From the IMG/VR virus record IMGVR_UViG_3300017917_002374, positions 186,001 to 250,000 of that record: a DNA stretch of 64,000 bases. The stretch is one strand, 5' to 3'. A model generated the notes under the pieces. That model worked only from the letters and a program-made list of their open reading frames with translations, was not told the DNA's origin and searched no databases. Of the stretch, positions 50,195 to 58,727 are shown in pieces. Within the stretch, counting starts at the first letter, position 1, and each line of letters begins with the position of its first letter. This DNA is from a virus. The position numbers were made by a program, and so were the translations under genes.

Positions 50195-50833
50195 ATGGCT
50201 TTGTACCTGAGAGAAAACCTTACGTTTGATGCAGCCCGGTTAGAAGTATTAACTGAGGAAGCATCAGACGGCAAAGGTAAAAATCTTTATCTGAAAGGGA
50301 TATGCATTGAGGGCGGCGTGAAGAACGCTAACCAACGTGTGTATCCTATTACAGAGATTCAAAAAGCTGTTAGCCAAATCAACGAGCAAATTAAAACAGG
50401 TCACAGTGTGCTGGGCGAAGTAGATCATCCAGACGACCTAAAGATCAATCTTGACCGCGTAAGCCATATGATCACAGACATGTGGATGGATGGACACGCT
50501 GGTTATGGCAAACTAAAAATCCTACCAACTCCAATGGGCAACCTGGTTAAAACCATGTTAGAAAGTGGTGTAAAGCTAGGCGTAAGTTCACGTGGTTCAG
50601 GCAACGTAAACGAAGGCAATGGTCAGGTAAGTGATTTTGAAATCATTACTGTTGACGTGGTAGCACAACCGTCAGCACCAAATGCGTATCCAAAAGCAAT
50701 CTACGAAGGACTCATGAACATGCGTCATGGGCATCGTGTTTTGGAAATTGCAGGCGAAGCTGGTGAAGACCAGCGTGTGCAAAAGTACTTGAAAGAGCAG
50801 GTTACTCGCTTGATCAAGGACTTGAAAATATAG
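50195..50833 (+). CDS. 21: prohead core protease gp21
   Basis: The product has 212 residues, the same length as T4 gp21. It has the family S77 catalytic layout: His78 in LGEVDHPDDLKINLDRVSHM and Ser131/Ser132 in KLGVSSRGSGNV, followed by a DFEIITVDVVAQPSAPNA strand. This protease sits in the prohead core, is activated after assembly, cleaves core proteins and the capsid protein after glutamate, and destroys itself. It lies 14 bases after the acidic core protein and 10 before the scaffold gene, in T4 order. Confidence 0.94.
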   Translation: MALYLRENLTFDAARLEVLTEEASDGKGKNLYLKGICIEGGVKNANQRVYPITEIQKAVSQINEQIKTGHSVLGEVDHPDDLKINLDRVSHMITDMWMDGHAGYGKLKILPTPMGNLVKTMLESGVKLGVSSRGSGNVNEGNGQVSDFEIITVDVVAQPSAPNAYPKAIYEGLMNMRHGHRVLEIAGEAGEDQRVQKYLKEQVTRLIKDLKI

Positions 50834-50843
50834 GAGAAGGTAA

Positions 50844-51944
50844 ATGTTTGATGCCATCAAACCATTGTTAGACGCAGGCATTATCAACGAGGATACCCGC
50901 ACCGCTATCAATGAAGCTTGGGAAACCAAGTTAAATGAAGCTCGTGAAAGTATTCGCGCTGAATTGCGTGAGGAATTTGCTCAGCGGTATGAGCATGATA
51001 AAAGTGTAATGGTTGATGCTCTAGACACCATGGTTACCGAAGCTCTATCTGCAGAAATCAAAGAATTTGCAGATGAAAAACAAGCTCTAGCTGAAGATCG
51101 TGTGAAGTTCAAACGTCACATGACTGAAAGCGCAGGCAAGTTTGACCAATTCATGATTGGTAAACTGGCAGAGGAGATCAAAGAGCTACGCGAAGATCGT
51201 AAACAGTATCAAAACTCTATCAAGAGTCTAGAACAATTTGTGATCAAAGCACTAGCAGAAGAGATCCAAGAGTTTGAACAAGACAAAAAAGCAGTAGTGG
51301 AAGCTCGCGTTCGTTTGGTACAAGAAGGCAAGCAGAAACTGGCTGAACTACAAAAGCAGTTTGTTCAGCGTAGCGCACGTCTTGTTAAAGAAGCTGTGTC
51401 AACCAACCTTGAAACTGAGTTAACTCAGCTCAAGGAGGACATCCAAGTGGCTCGTGAGAACATGTTTGGACGTCGTCTATTTGAAGCGTTCGCTGGCGAA
51501 TTCGCTGTTACTCATCTAAATGAGAACAAAGAAGTTGCTAAGATGAAAGCTGAACTAGATCGTAAAGAGCAACAGCTACAAGAAGCAATCTCTAAGGTAG
51601 AAAAAACTGCTATCCTAGTTGAAAGCAAAGAAAGAGAAATCAAGATTATCAGAGAATCACAGGATCGCAAGGTCAAACTAAACGAACTGCTGAAGCCTCT
51701 GAATGAAGAGAAGAGCACCATTATGCGTGAACTTCTTGAGAACGTGCAGACTGAGAAGTTGCAGACTGCATTTGAAAAGTATCTTCCAGCTGTACTGAAC
51801 AACACTTCAGTTAAGAAGTCAGCTGCTAAAGCTGTAATTACTGAAGGTACTGTAGTAACTGGAGATAAGGCTGCTAAGGTCAGCGCGAAGATTGACGACG
51901 TGAATAACGTAATTGATATCAAGCGTTTAGCAGGGCTTAATTAA
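50844..51944 (+). CDS. 22: prohead scaffold protein gp22
   Basis: The 366-residue protein is almost entirely helical, with long Glu/Lys/Gln coiled-coil (residues 35-320, for example KELREDRKQYQNSIKSLEQF). Conserved gp22 segments are seen: EARVRLVQEGKQKLAELQKQ, then MFGRRLFEAFAGEFAVTHLN. T4 gp22 has 269 residues. It forms the inner core around which gp23 assembles and is then degraded by gp21. A GGAGAAGG ribosome site precedes the ATG, and the gene is followed by gp23 after 27 bases. Confidence 0.92.
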   Translation: MFDAIKPLLDAGIINEDTRTAINEAWETKLNEARESIRAELREEFAQRYEHDKSVMVDALDTMVTEALSAEIKEFADEKQALAEDRVKFKRHMTESAGKFDQFMIGKLAEEIKELREDRKQYQNSIKSLEQFVIKALAEEIQEFEQDKKAVVEARVRLVQEGKQKLAELQKQFVQRSARLVKEAVSTNLETELTQLKEDIQVARENMFGRRLFEAFAGEFAVTHLNENKEVAKMKAELDRKEQQLQEAISKVEKTAILVESKEREIKIIRESQDRKVKLNELLKPLNEEKSTIMRELLENVQTEKLQTAFEKYLPAVLNNTSVKKSAAKAVITEGTVVTGDKAAKVSAKIDDVNNVIDIKRLAGLN

Positions 51945-51971
51945 TAACCCTAAACAGGAGAAGGAAATAAA

Positions 51972-53165
51972 ATGACAAGCGCACTACTAGAAAGCCGTTG
52001 GGGCGAAACCAAAGAAGCCCTGTTAGAAGGCTTAAACGGTTCTAAAAGAACCACAATGGGTGTAATCCTTGAGAACACTCGCAAGTATCTGGCAGAAAGT
52101 GCAACAGCAGGAGCAACTGCTGCCAGCAACGTAGCAACATTAAACCGTGTGATTCTTCCAGTGATTCGCCGTGTGATGCCAACAGTTATCGCTAACGAGA
52201 TTGTTGGTGTTCAGCCAATGACTGGTCCAGTCGCACAAATCCACACACTACGTGTACGTTATGCTGATAGCCAAGCTTCTGGTTCTGGCGATCTAGCAAC
52301 AGGTACCACAGCAGGTGAAGAGGCTCTAAGCCCATTCAAGATTGCTGTTGGCTATTCTGGTGCTACCAGCACAGCAAACACAGGCGGTCGTCCAAGCAGC
52401 ACTTCTACATTAGAAGGTGTTGCAGGTAATCGTATCAACGTGCAAATCATGAAGCAAGTTGTTGAAGCCAAGTCACGCAAGCTGTCAGCTCGCTGGACAT
52501 TTGAAGCTGCTCAAGATGCACAAGCCATGCATGGTTTGGACATTGAAGCAGAAATCATGGCAGCTCTTGCTCAAGAGATCACTGTTGAGATTGACCAAGA
52601 AATTCTGGGCTCACTGCGTAGCCTAGCAGCAACCGAAGAAACTTTTGACCAGAGCACCGTTTCTGGTACAGCTACTTTCGTTGGTGACGAGCATGCTGCA
52701 CTGGCAGTTCTAATCAACCGTGTTGCAAACAAGATTGCAAGCCGCACACGTCGTGGTGCTGGTAACTGGGCAGTTGTTAGCCCAGCTACACTCACAGTAC
52801 TACAGAGTGCAACAACCTCCGCTTTTGCACGTACCACAGAAGGTACCTTTGAAGCACCAACTAACACCAAGTTTGTTGGTACACTGAATGGCGCAATGCG
52901 TGTGTATGTGGACAGCTATGCTGGTGACAGCCAGGCTGTGTTGGTTGGCTACAAGGGTAGCAGCGAGGCAGATGCAGCAGCATTCTACTGCCCATATGTT
53001 CCTCTAATGAGTTCTGGTGTTGTGCTGGATCCATCAACATTTGAACCAGTCGTGGGCTTTATGACACGTTATGGTTATGTTGAATTGACCAACACTGCTT
53101 CTTCTCTAGGTAACGCAGCAGATTACCTGGGCGAGATCAGCGTAAGCAACCTCAGCTTCCAATAA
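51972..53165 (+). CDS. 23: major capsid protein gp23
   Basis: The 397-residue protein is the major head protein: NRVILPVIRRVMPTVIANEIVGVQPMTGP is the classic gp23 segment. VVEAKSRKLSARWTFEAAQDAQAMHGLDIEAE and a C-terminal FYCPYVPL, then a TRYGYVEL stretch, complete the family core. It is shorter than T4 gp23 (521), mainly through a smaller insertion domain. Likely gp21 cleavage sites of the form LxE lie near the N-terminus: LLE before G20 and LAE before S43. A GGAGAAGG ribosome site (the same as for gp22) precedes it and a strong terminator follows at 53190. It is likely the most abundant protein of the cluster. Confidence 0.96.
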   Translation: MTSALLESRWGETKEALLEGLNGSKRTTMGVILENTRKYLAESATAGATAASNVATLNRVILPVIRRVMPTVIANEIVGVQPMTGPVAQIHTLRVRYADSQASGSGDLATGTTAGEEALSPFKIAVGYSGATSTANTGGRPSSTSTLEGVAGNRINVQIMKQVVEAKSRKLSARWTFEAAQDAQAMHGLDIEAEIMAALAQEITVEIDQEILGSLRSLAATEETFDQSTVSGTATFVGDEHAALAVLINRVANKIASRTRRGAGNWAVVSPATLTVLQSATTSAFARTTEGTFEAPTNTKFVGTLNGAMRVYVDSYAGDSQAVLVGYKGSSEADAAAFYCPYVPLMSSGVVLDPSTFEPVVGFMTRYGYVELTNTASSLGNAADYLGEISVSNLSFQ

Positions 53166-53189
53166 TTCCACTCGGGATGGGAAACATTA

Positions 53190-53212
53190 AACCGCCGCAA
53201 GGCGGTTTTTTG
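53190..53212 (+). terminator. intrinsic terminator after the capsid gene
   Basis: A seven-pair stem AACCGCC/GGCGGTT with a GCAA loop is followed by TTTT. It lies 25 bases after the gp23 stop and ends the head-gene transcript. Confidence 0.88.
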
Positions 53213-53216
53213 TTGG

Positions 53217-53246
53217 TCAAAAAAATACCTGGGTTGCCCCAGGTAT
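53217..53246 (-). terminator. minus-strand terminator facing the capsid gene
   Basis: A perfect nine-pair stem ATACCTGGG/CCCAGGTAT (53225-53233 with 53238-53246) is followed on the minus strand by TTTTTTTGACC. It would stop antisense transcripts heading into gp23; no minus-strand gene lies upstream of it nearby. Confidence 0.65.
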
Positions 53247-53264
53247 CTTAAAAACTAAACAGGA

Positions 53265-53420
53265 TGCTGTCTGACTAGCATCAAGTGTTATTATATAGTC
53301 TCAGTTGGTTTAAAGCAAACTTTATGATAAATAATTTTGTTCTAATCATTTGAGCCTCATTAGAGGACTTTGCGGCACCCACCGCGAGGCCTAGAACGCC
53401 ATTACAAGGAGATAAAACAA
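53265..53420 (+). promoter_or_regulatory. late promoter and hairpin-rich leader of the 225-residue structural gene
   Basis: A GATAAATA box at 53326-53333 is followed by a leader of about 80 bases. The leader contains CCTC/GAGG (loop ATTA) and GCGG/CCGC (loop CACCCA) hairpins before the AAGGAGAT ribosome site at 53407-53414. Upstream, GATGCT/AGCATC forms another small stem. The box matches seven of eight late-consensus bases. Confidence 0.5.
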
Positions 53421-54098
53421 ATGGGACGTCCAATTAGTAAAAAATATATTAATCCACTGGGTGTAGGACCTGGTGGCGAAGGTGTAACAATCACATCTGG
53501 TAATGCAGTTGCAACATTCAGTGATGTTGGTAGCGGATACTATGCAGCCAACGTAAGCGCAACTGTCAGCGCACCACAATTAACAAACGGTACAACTGCA
53601 ACCATTGGTACAGTTTATTTGTTTGCCAATGGTGCGATCAAGGCACTTGGTGTTTCAAACGCCGGCTCTGGCTATACCGCAGCACCAACTGTGACATTCT
53701 TTGGTGCAAACAGTGGGCCAGCTGCTGCTACAGTGGCAATTGATGCGGCTACTACCAGTGCTAATGCTATTCTAGCCAACTGCTTCTTTACCACAGGCAG
53801 TGTGGGAGTGTTAACAGCAGACATCTTAAAAGCACGTGGTGCTCGTACTTTTGTGTGCAAAACTGGTTCAACAGTTGAAACATTAAAACTGATCACCAGT
53901 CCAAACGCCAATCCATACGCAGGCGGACAAATGACTATCACAGCTACATTTGCTGATGCTAGTACATTTAACGTGGCTAAAATCACAAACCGTAAGGTTT
54001 ACAGCTCAACTGGACAAAGCTACAAGTGGACATTAACCACTGGCGCAGCGGCCAATGTATCAGCTACTGATATCACTGTGGTTGTTTCTAGTCTGTAA
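53421..54098 (+). CDS. unknown structural protein with GSGYTAAPTV module
   Basis: The start is set at ATG 53421, behind a strong AAGGAGAT; the longer frame from 53370 runs through the leader hairpins. The protein has 225 residues and begins MGRPISKKYINPLGVGPGGEG. Residues 25-110 contain two copies of the strand-turn unit found many times in the giant baseplate protein (GSGYYAANVSATVSAP and NAGSGYTAAPTVTFFGA). The second half is an ordered beta domain (ARTFVCKTGSTVETLKLI). Its place directly after the capsid gene, with its own terminator, suggests an abundant virion protein, perhaps a head decoration or tail component. No known family is recognised. Confidence 0.75.
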   Translation: MGRPISKKYINPLGVGPGGEGVTITSGNAVATFSDVGSGYYAANVSATVSAPQLTNGTTATIGTVYLFANGAIKALGVSNAGSGYTAAPTVTFFGANSGPAAATVAIDAATTSANAILANCFFTTGSVGVLTADILKARGARTFVCKTGSTVETLKLITSPNANPYAGGQMTITATFADASTFNVAKITNRKVYSSTGQSYKWTLTTGAAANVSATDITVVVSSL

Positions 54099-54111
54099 TT
54101 TTAACTGATCT

Positions 54112-54142
54112 AAAGAAAGGGGGCTTGACCCCCTTTCTTTTT
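54112..54142 (+). terminator. intrinsic terminator, 12-pair stem
   Basis: AAAGAAAGGGGG pairs perfectly with CCCCCTTTCTTT around a five-base loop (CTTGA), followed by TT. It lies 14 bases after the structural gene stop and isolates it from the glycosyltransferase. Confidence 0.9.
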
Positions 54143-54145
54143 GGG

Positions 54146-54178
54146 CGCAGAATCTATCAGTAAATATTCTGCGGAGGA
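54146..54178 (+). promoter_or_regulatory. inverted repeat holding a late box, next to the ribosome site
   Basis: CGCAGAAT (54146-54153) pairs with ATTCTGCG (54166-54173), and the late-type box GTAAATA (54160-54166) lies in the loop. The second arm abuts the GGAGGA ribosome site (54173-54178). Read-through RNA from upstream would fold and could hinder ribosome binding. RNA started from the enclosed late box would lack the first arm. T4 uses this layout at gene e and soc. Confidence 0.55.
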
Positions 54179-54181
54179 ATC

Positions 54182-55270
54182 ATGAAAGTTATTTTAACTA
54201 TAGCAGCTGGTAGACGATTAAGCATGTCTGGACTTATACCACAATTACTGGCCCAAGAAGGATGGGACGAACTGCACGTTTGGGTAAACACCAAAGAACA
54301 AGATGATCTACATTTTCTTAGAGCTTTGCCAGGTTTGGACCCAAGAATCAAACTTAAATATCTAAAAGCCAAAACTTTACAACAGATAGAAGATGAATAT
54401 GTTATTGAAAGCCAAAAGGCAGGTAACATTGGCGATTGGTGGCCGGCAAACTGCACTGACCCTGATGCCATTTATGTGCGTTTTGATGACGACATTGTTT
54501 TTGTAGAACAAGGAACAGTAAAGGCTCTAGTAGAAGCCAGATTAAAATACCCTGATCCTTATCTGATTTTTCCTGTGATTATTAATAATGCTGTCCTAGC
54601 ACACTATTTGGAGCAAGCAGGCAAGCTAAAACATCCACAAGGCAAAAGCTACACACCTTATGTGTTTGACCCACTGATATGGAGCCCAAACATGTGTTTT
54701 GATATTCATAATCAATTTATAGATCAGGTCAACCAACATGGAGTAGAACATTTTCATATCTCAGATATTGATCTACCCCCACAGCATATCAGTATAAATT
54801 GCATGGTTTATTTTGGCAAAGACATAGCCGAATGGGGTGGTGAGTTTGGTCTTAATGGAGAGGAAGGATTTATTACCTGTCAGGTGCCTTATTGGAACAA
54901 ACGCAATCTCATGATTCTTGGCAGTAAAGTGGTATGTCACATGGCATTTCACACACAACGCGGTCATTGGGAATCTCAAGCTGAAGACCAAGACGTTGAT
55001 CATTTTATTACACAAATTAAAACCACTAATCAAGTGTCTAAAGAGCTTGAAGAAAAATATCACAAAAATGTTGAATTTCGCAATACAGTAACTAAAAAAA
55101 TAGACTATCATAATTCCAGTTTAACAATTCTTGAAAAATATCGTGCGCTGCATGGCGATTTATATGGAATTGAAGGGTATCCTGTTGTACATGACACATG
55201 GAACTGGGATGAAATACACGCAGAGATTCAAAAATTTAAAGAGACTTGTGGCAATCAGCCCATTGCATAA
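54182..55270 (+). CDS. glycosyltransferase-like protein (GT-A fold, DDD motif)
   Basis: The 362-residue protein starts with a beta-strand MKVILTIAAGRR and, near residue 100, has an AIYVRFDDDIVFV segment (D102-D104), the metal and nucleotide-sugar binding DxD motif of GT-A enzymes. Preceding features are WDELHVWVNTKEQDD and the IGDWWPAN loop. The later WGGEFGLNGEEGFIT segment could hold the catalytic acid. Homologous sugar transferases in tailed phages modify DNA or virion proteins, or remodel host surface sugars. The late promoter and setting among fibre genes favour decoration of virion proteins, which is an inference. It could act on lipid-linked sugars instead; no membrane segment is seen. 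Confidence 0.72.
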   Translation: MKVILTIAAGRRLSMSGLIPQLLAQEGWDELHVWVNTKEQDDLHFLRALPGLDPRIKLKYLKAKTLQQIEDEYVIESQKAGNIGDWWPANCTDPDAIYVRFDDDIVFVEQGTVKALVEARLKYPDPYLIFPVIINNAVLAHYLEQAGKLKHPQGKSYTPYVFDPLIWSPNMCFDIHNQFIDQVNQHGVEHFHISDIDLPPQHISINCMVYFGKDIAEWGGEFGLNGEEGFITCQVPYWNKRNLMILGSKVVCHMAFHTQRGHWESQAEDQDVDHFITQIKTTNQVSKELEEKYHKNVEFRNTVTKKIDYHNSSLTILEKYRALHGDLYGIEGYPVVHDTWNWDEIHAEIQKFKETCGNQPIA

Positions 55271-55273
55271 ATA
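55267..55273 (+). promoter_or_regulatory. late promoter box, ATAAATA
   Basis: GCATAAATAAAG overlaps the stop codon of the glycosyltransferase gene and lies 20 bases before the next ATG at 55294. Confidence 0.55.
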
Positions 55274-55293
55274 AAGCAAACGGTTAATTTCCT

Positions 55294-55938
55294 ATGAGTA
55301 TTATTAAAAACGCTAGTGGCCCTTATGTAATCCGCACTATAAATGCTTCAGATCCAATAATTTTGGATTCTGGTAATGTGATTATCAATGGCAATTTGTT
55401 TGCAAGAGGCAGTTCAACCACTATCAGCACCACAAACACAGATATCTACGATAACACTATTACTTTGAACAAGGGTGTGACCGGGTCTCCTATACTAAAC
55501 GCTGGTATAAGTGTGGTACGAGGTACTAGCCCAAATGTTGAGGTACGCTGGAACGAAGGCACACAAAATTGGCAAATTACCAATGATGGTAGCGTCTACT
55601 ATGACATCGTGGCAACTACTACAGGAAATACCCGATTAGTAGACGATGCTAATCCTCAATTGGGTGCCAATCTAAATACAGCTAATTTTGCTATTCGTAA
55701 CAACAACGGAAGTTTAGTTTACATTGACCCAACTGATGCTCTACGTGTAGACGGTAATATTCAAATTAAAAAAGTTCCAAACTTTCCCACACCGTCTGTG
55801 GTTACAGATTATAATGTGTTGGTTTCGTCAAATGTTGGTACAGGCGGAACTGGTTTGTATATTACCAACGACGAAGGAATTACTAATCAAGAGCTTATTA
55901 GTAAATCTAGAGCGGTAGTGTACAGTATAATATTTTAA
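55294..55938 (+). CDS. fibre/adhesin-like structural protein with INGNL module
   Basis: The 214-residue protein carries, at residues 25-105, a module (VIINGNLFARGSSTTISTTN and on) also found at the start of the 1431-residue protein at 58728 (ITINGNLSVSGTTQTINSVN). In both it is followed by a segment with a pattern of LNxGxxGxPxxxxGxxVxR and a W-rich stretch. The second half has a LVDDANPQLGANLNTANFAI segment, a common phage fibre linker. It is probably a virion fibre or fibre-attachment protein. It begins a run of genes sharing modules, each with its own late box or close spacing. Confidence 0.75.
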   Translation: MSIIKNASGPYVIRTINASDPIILDSGNVIINGNLFARGSSTTISTTNTDIYDNTITLNKGVTGSPILNAGISVVRGTSPNVEVRWNEGTQNWQITNDGSVYYDIVATTTGNTRLVDDANPQLGANLNTANFAIRNNNGSLVYIDPTDALRVDGNIQIKKVPNFPTPSVVTDYNVLVSSNVGTGGTGLYITNDEGITNQELISKSRAVVYSIIF

Positions 55939-55949
55939 GGTAACAGTTT

Positions 55950-56261
55950 ATGTCAATTTTTAATTCAACATTAGTAGATTCAGTGGCCAGTTCTGTTTAT
56001 ACATCAACCGGTAACAGTGCTGTAACCACAGCATATTTTTGCAATAAAACCCCAAGCGCGGTGATTGTGAATGTGTTTGTTGTGGCATCTGGTGCTGTGG
56101 CTAGTGGCGATAACATTATCTATAGCAATCTTAATATTGCAGGTTACGATACCTATGTGATGGAAACTGAACGATTGCTGTTTAACAATGGCGATTTTAT
56201 TTCAGCAAACAGCAGTGTGCCAAGTGCAGTAGTATCAACAGTTAGTTTCACAGGTATTTAA
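55950..56261 (+). CDS. small beta-rich virion protein
   Basis: The 103-residue protein is composed of alternating strands rich in Val, Ser and Asn (for example AVIVNVFVVASGAVASGD) and ends in VVSTVSFTGI. No family is recognised. It sits 11 bases after the previous gene and two bases before the next, in the same transcript, and is likely a small component of the fibre complex. Similar small proteins with a YFCNKTPSAVIVNVFVV core are common in this part of marine T4-like genomes. Confidence 0.65.
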   Translation: MSIFNSTLVDSVASSVYTSTGNSAVTTAYFCNKTPSAVIVNVFVVASGAVASGDNIIYSNLNIAGYDTYVMETERLLFNNGDFISANSSVPSAVVSTVSFTGI

Positions 56262-56263
56262 AC

Positions 56264-56713
56264 ATGGGAAGATTTTTAAAAAATCGTGAACTGGAAAGTC
56301 AAGGGTATTCAACTAGAATGCCATTTGGGTCAACTGCACTTAGAACCAGCACTCCGGTTAATGGTCTGTTTAGATTCAACACAGATACCAATCGTGTGGA
56401 AGTGTATTATAACTCAACTTGGAACACCATAGCCAAAGTGGGTATCAGTCAAATTGTCAAAGACAGTCAAGGAGCCACAGCACCAGGTGCTAACCTTGAA
56501 GCAGCTGATGGTAGTAGAACCACTTTTACCATGAGCAAAAGCTACAATGCTGGGCAGGAAACACAAGTGCTCATCTATGTGGGCAATATTTTTCAAAATC
56601 CTGGAGTGGCCTATACATTCAACGGAACCACAACAGTTACGTTTACAAGTCCGCCGCCACTGGGACAAACCATAATCATTCTGCACAATTTGCCAAGTAC
56701 AGACACCATTTGA
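56264..56713 (+). CDS. fibre protein with RFNTxTxxxEVYYxxxW and beta-jelly module
   Basis: The 149-residue product has a segment LFRFNTDTNRVEVYYNSTW near residue 35 and a later one, QVLIYVGNIFQNPGVAYTFN. Both segments also appear, in the same order, near the C-termini of the 630-residue (56745) and 1431-residue (58728) proteins. It is therefore one free-standing copy of a module used three times in 7 kb. It is probably part of, or a cap on, the host-recognition fibre; function is inferred. Confidence 0.72.
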   Translation: MGRFLKNRELESQGYSTRMPFGSTALRTSTPVNGLFRFNTDTNRVEVYYNSTWNTIAKVGISQIVKDSQGATAPGANLEAADGSRTTFTMSKSYNAGQETQVLIYVGNIFQNPGVAYTFNGTTTVTFTSPPPLGQTIIILHNLPSTDTI

Positions 56714-56719
56714 TAGCCA

Positions 56720-56726
56720 ATAAATA
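56720..56726 (+). promoter_or_regulatory. late promoter box, ATAAATA
   Basis: CCAATAAATAATC lies 19 bases before the ATG at 56745, with an AGGAG ribosome site between them. Confidence 0.55.
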
Positions 56727-56744
56727 ATCTTGTAGGAGAGCATA

Positions 56745-58637
56745 ATGGCTATTGGACGAGTCGCTGGACCCATGTTACTTTCAACCCTGGATCGTCAGGG
56801 CGTTGATTTAAATTTTGTAACAGATCCAGGTACCGGCGCACAAACACTGGTATACTTAGATTTTAGTAACTTCCGTATGGGAGTAAACACCAGTGCGACC
56901 ACGGAACGCCTTACAGTAGAAGGCAACATCAGTGTAAATGCCTATATCAAAACCAGCGCACTCAATCAGCCACTGTACCTAGAAGCCAACGGAACCGGGC
57001 AAACCATTATCGCCAATGTAAATGTGGTGAAAGGCAACATAAATGCCACAGATATTGGCACAACCATTCCTTCGACTGCACGATTCACCAGTGCAAATAC
57101 CACAGGCAAACTGACTGCAAACACTCTGCAAGTGGAAAATCTTGCACCAGGAAGAATTGTATTCAGTGATGGCAATGGTCTCAAGGACGATGCTGACTTG
57201 CTGTTCTTTACCAGCAACAACACCTTTTATGCCACATCTATTGAAAGTGCCGGCACAGTTGGCTATGCTAACTTGAATATCACTGGTGAGTTCATATATG
57301 ACTTTGCCACTCCAAGTAGTGTACCTTACTTTACAGCCAACAACATGCTGTATATCAGTCCAGGCATAAGATTCTTTGAAGGCAACTCTGTATTTCGCGC
57401 GAATAATGTACAAATAGCATCGCAGCCGATCAATCGTGTGCTTTATACTGGTTCAGGAAATGCAGCAATCACTTCAGCTGCATTATTGTATGATGGATCT
57501 ACTTTTACATCTTCAGGTATCACACGACTTGGCGGCATTCAGTTTACCAGCCAAACCATATCAGGAATTGGAGTAGACACTGACATAACCATTAGCCCTG
57601 ACGGGTTAGGCACAGTTAACGTGAATAACCATAGAATATCAAATATTGATACTCCGGTAAATGGCGCAGACGCAGCTACCAAACAGTATGTTGACGAGCG
57701 TGTGGTGATTTCTAACACCAACAGAATTTTCCAAGCGTCCAGTCAAGTGATTGTGCAAGATAACGGACTGGGCACAGCCAATGTTGCAATAAGCATAAAC
57801 AACACTCAAATAGCAAGATTCACTGATACTTTTGCTTTTATTGGTGATCTTTCCATATACGACAACATACTTAATAGCGTAGCAGGCGAAATCATATTCA
57901 ATCCTGCACTGCAAAATAGAATTAGAGTGGATGCTACTTCGTCAATACTGGTACCAGTTGGACTCACAGCAGATCGTCCCCCAATACCAGAGACTGGAGA
58001 TTTACGTTTCAACACCGAACTAGGCACAATTGAATGGTACACTGGATCCGAGTGGGATAATGCCACGGCAGCCAATACCATTGCCAGTCAAATTATTATA
58101 CCCAACGGAGTGGATAATACATTTACCTTGGACCAAGGTGCTACTACAGACACAATTCTGGTAAGCATTAACGGTGTGATACAAGCTCCTAGCAGTGCTT
58201 ACTCTGTTACAGGCACCACACTTACTCTTACTGAAGTTCCACTGTCTACTGACAACATTGAAGTTCGGTTCTTGGCAGCAGGCATAGCATTTGCATCAAA
58301 TCCTAGATTTATTAACTCAACATACGCCAATGTAACCACAGGCGGAAACACTGTGGATATCTTTAGTATTGCACAATATCGTTCAGCAGTGTACGACTTT
58401 ACTGTGAGAAACATTACCACAGCACAGTATCAAGTTGGAGAAATATTTCTAGTTCACAACAATATATCTGGTAATGTGCAAGCAGCAACAAAAACCAGAA
58501 TTGGAACACAAACTGATCTAGTTACCTGGAGCGTTACCATAGACGGATTGGGTGTAGTGCGCTTAAGAGCTACTGCAACCACTGCAACAGGTACCACCCA
58601 GGTCAAGCTGGGCAGAACCTACTTCAACGACCAGTAA
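56745..58637 (+). CDS. fibre/adhesin-like protein, 630 residues
   Basis: The protein begins MAIGRVAGPMLLSTLDRQGV and shows a long beta-rich body. A trunk motif NGADAATKQYVDERV appears near residue 310, as in many trimeric fibre shafts. From about 405 (GLTADRPPIPETGDLRFNTE) the shared RFNTxxxxxEWYTGSEW and LVSINGVIQAPSSAYSV module follows, then a small C-terminal domain (VRLRATATTATGTTQVKLGR). The domain order matches the 1431-residue protein downstream, so the two are paralogs. Likely role: long tail fibre or collar fibre. No enzymatic motif is seen. An own late box and AGGAG site precede it. Confidence 0.78.
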   Translation: MAIGRVAGPMLLSTLDRQGVDLNFVTDPGTGAQTLVYLDFSNFRMGVNTSATTERLTVEGNISVNAYIKTSALNQPLYLEANGTGQTIIANVNVVKGNINATDIGTTIPSTARFTSANTTGKLTANTLQVENLAPGRIVFSDGNGLKDDADLLFFTSNNTFYATSIESAGTVGYANLNITGEFIYDFATPSSVPYFTANNMLYISPGIRFFEGNSVFRANNVQIASQPINRVLYTGSGNAAITSAALLYDGSTFTSSGITRLGGIQFTSQTISGIGVDTDITISPDGLGTVNVNNHRISNIDTPVNGADAATKQYVDERVVISNTNRIFQASSQVIVQDNGLGTANVAISINNTQIARFTDTFAFIGDLSIYDNILNSVAGEIIFNPALQNRIRVDATSSILVPVGLTADRPPIPETGDLRFNTELGTIEWYTGSEWDNATAANTIASQIIIPNGVDNTFTLDQGATTDTILVSINGVIQAPSSAYSVTGTTLTLTEVPLSTDNIEVRFLAAGIAFASNPRFINSTYANVTTGGNTVDIFSIAQYRSAVYDFTVRNITTAQYQVGEIFLVHNNISGNVQAATKTRIGTQTDLVTWSVTIDGLGVVRLRATATTATGTTQVKLGRTYFNDQ

Positions 58638-58688
58638 ACTGCGTATATTGCATTTTTTTGCTGTAGCAGCCCATAATCCAAAATTTCG

Positions 58689-58695
58689 CTAAATA
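58689..58695 (+). promoter_or_regulatory. late promoter box, CTAAATA
   Basis: TCGCTAAATAGTTAAAA lies 33 bases before the ATG at 58728, in a 90-base gap, ahead of a CAGGAG ribosome site. A TAAATAGTTAAA stretch is shared with the box at 63230. Confidence 0.5.
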
Positions 58696-58727
58696 GTTAA
58701 AATTGATGCCTTTCAGGAGCTTGGTTC

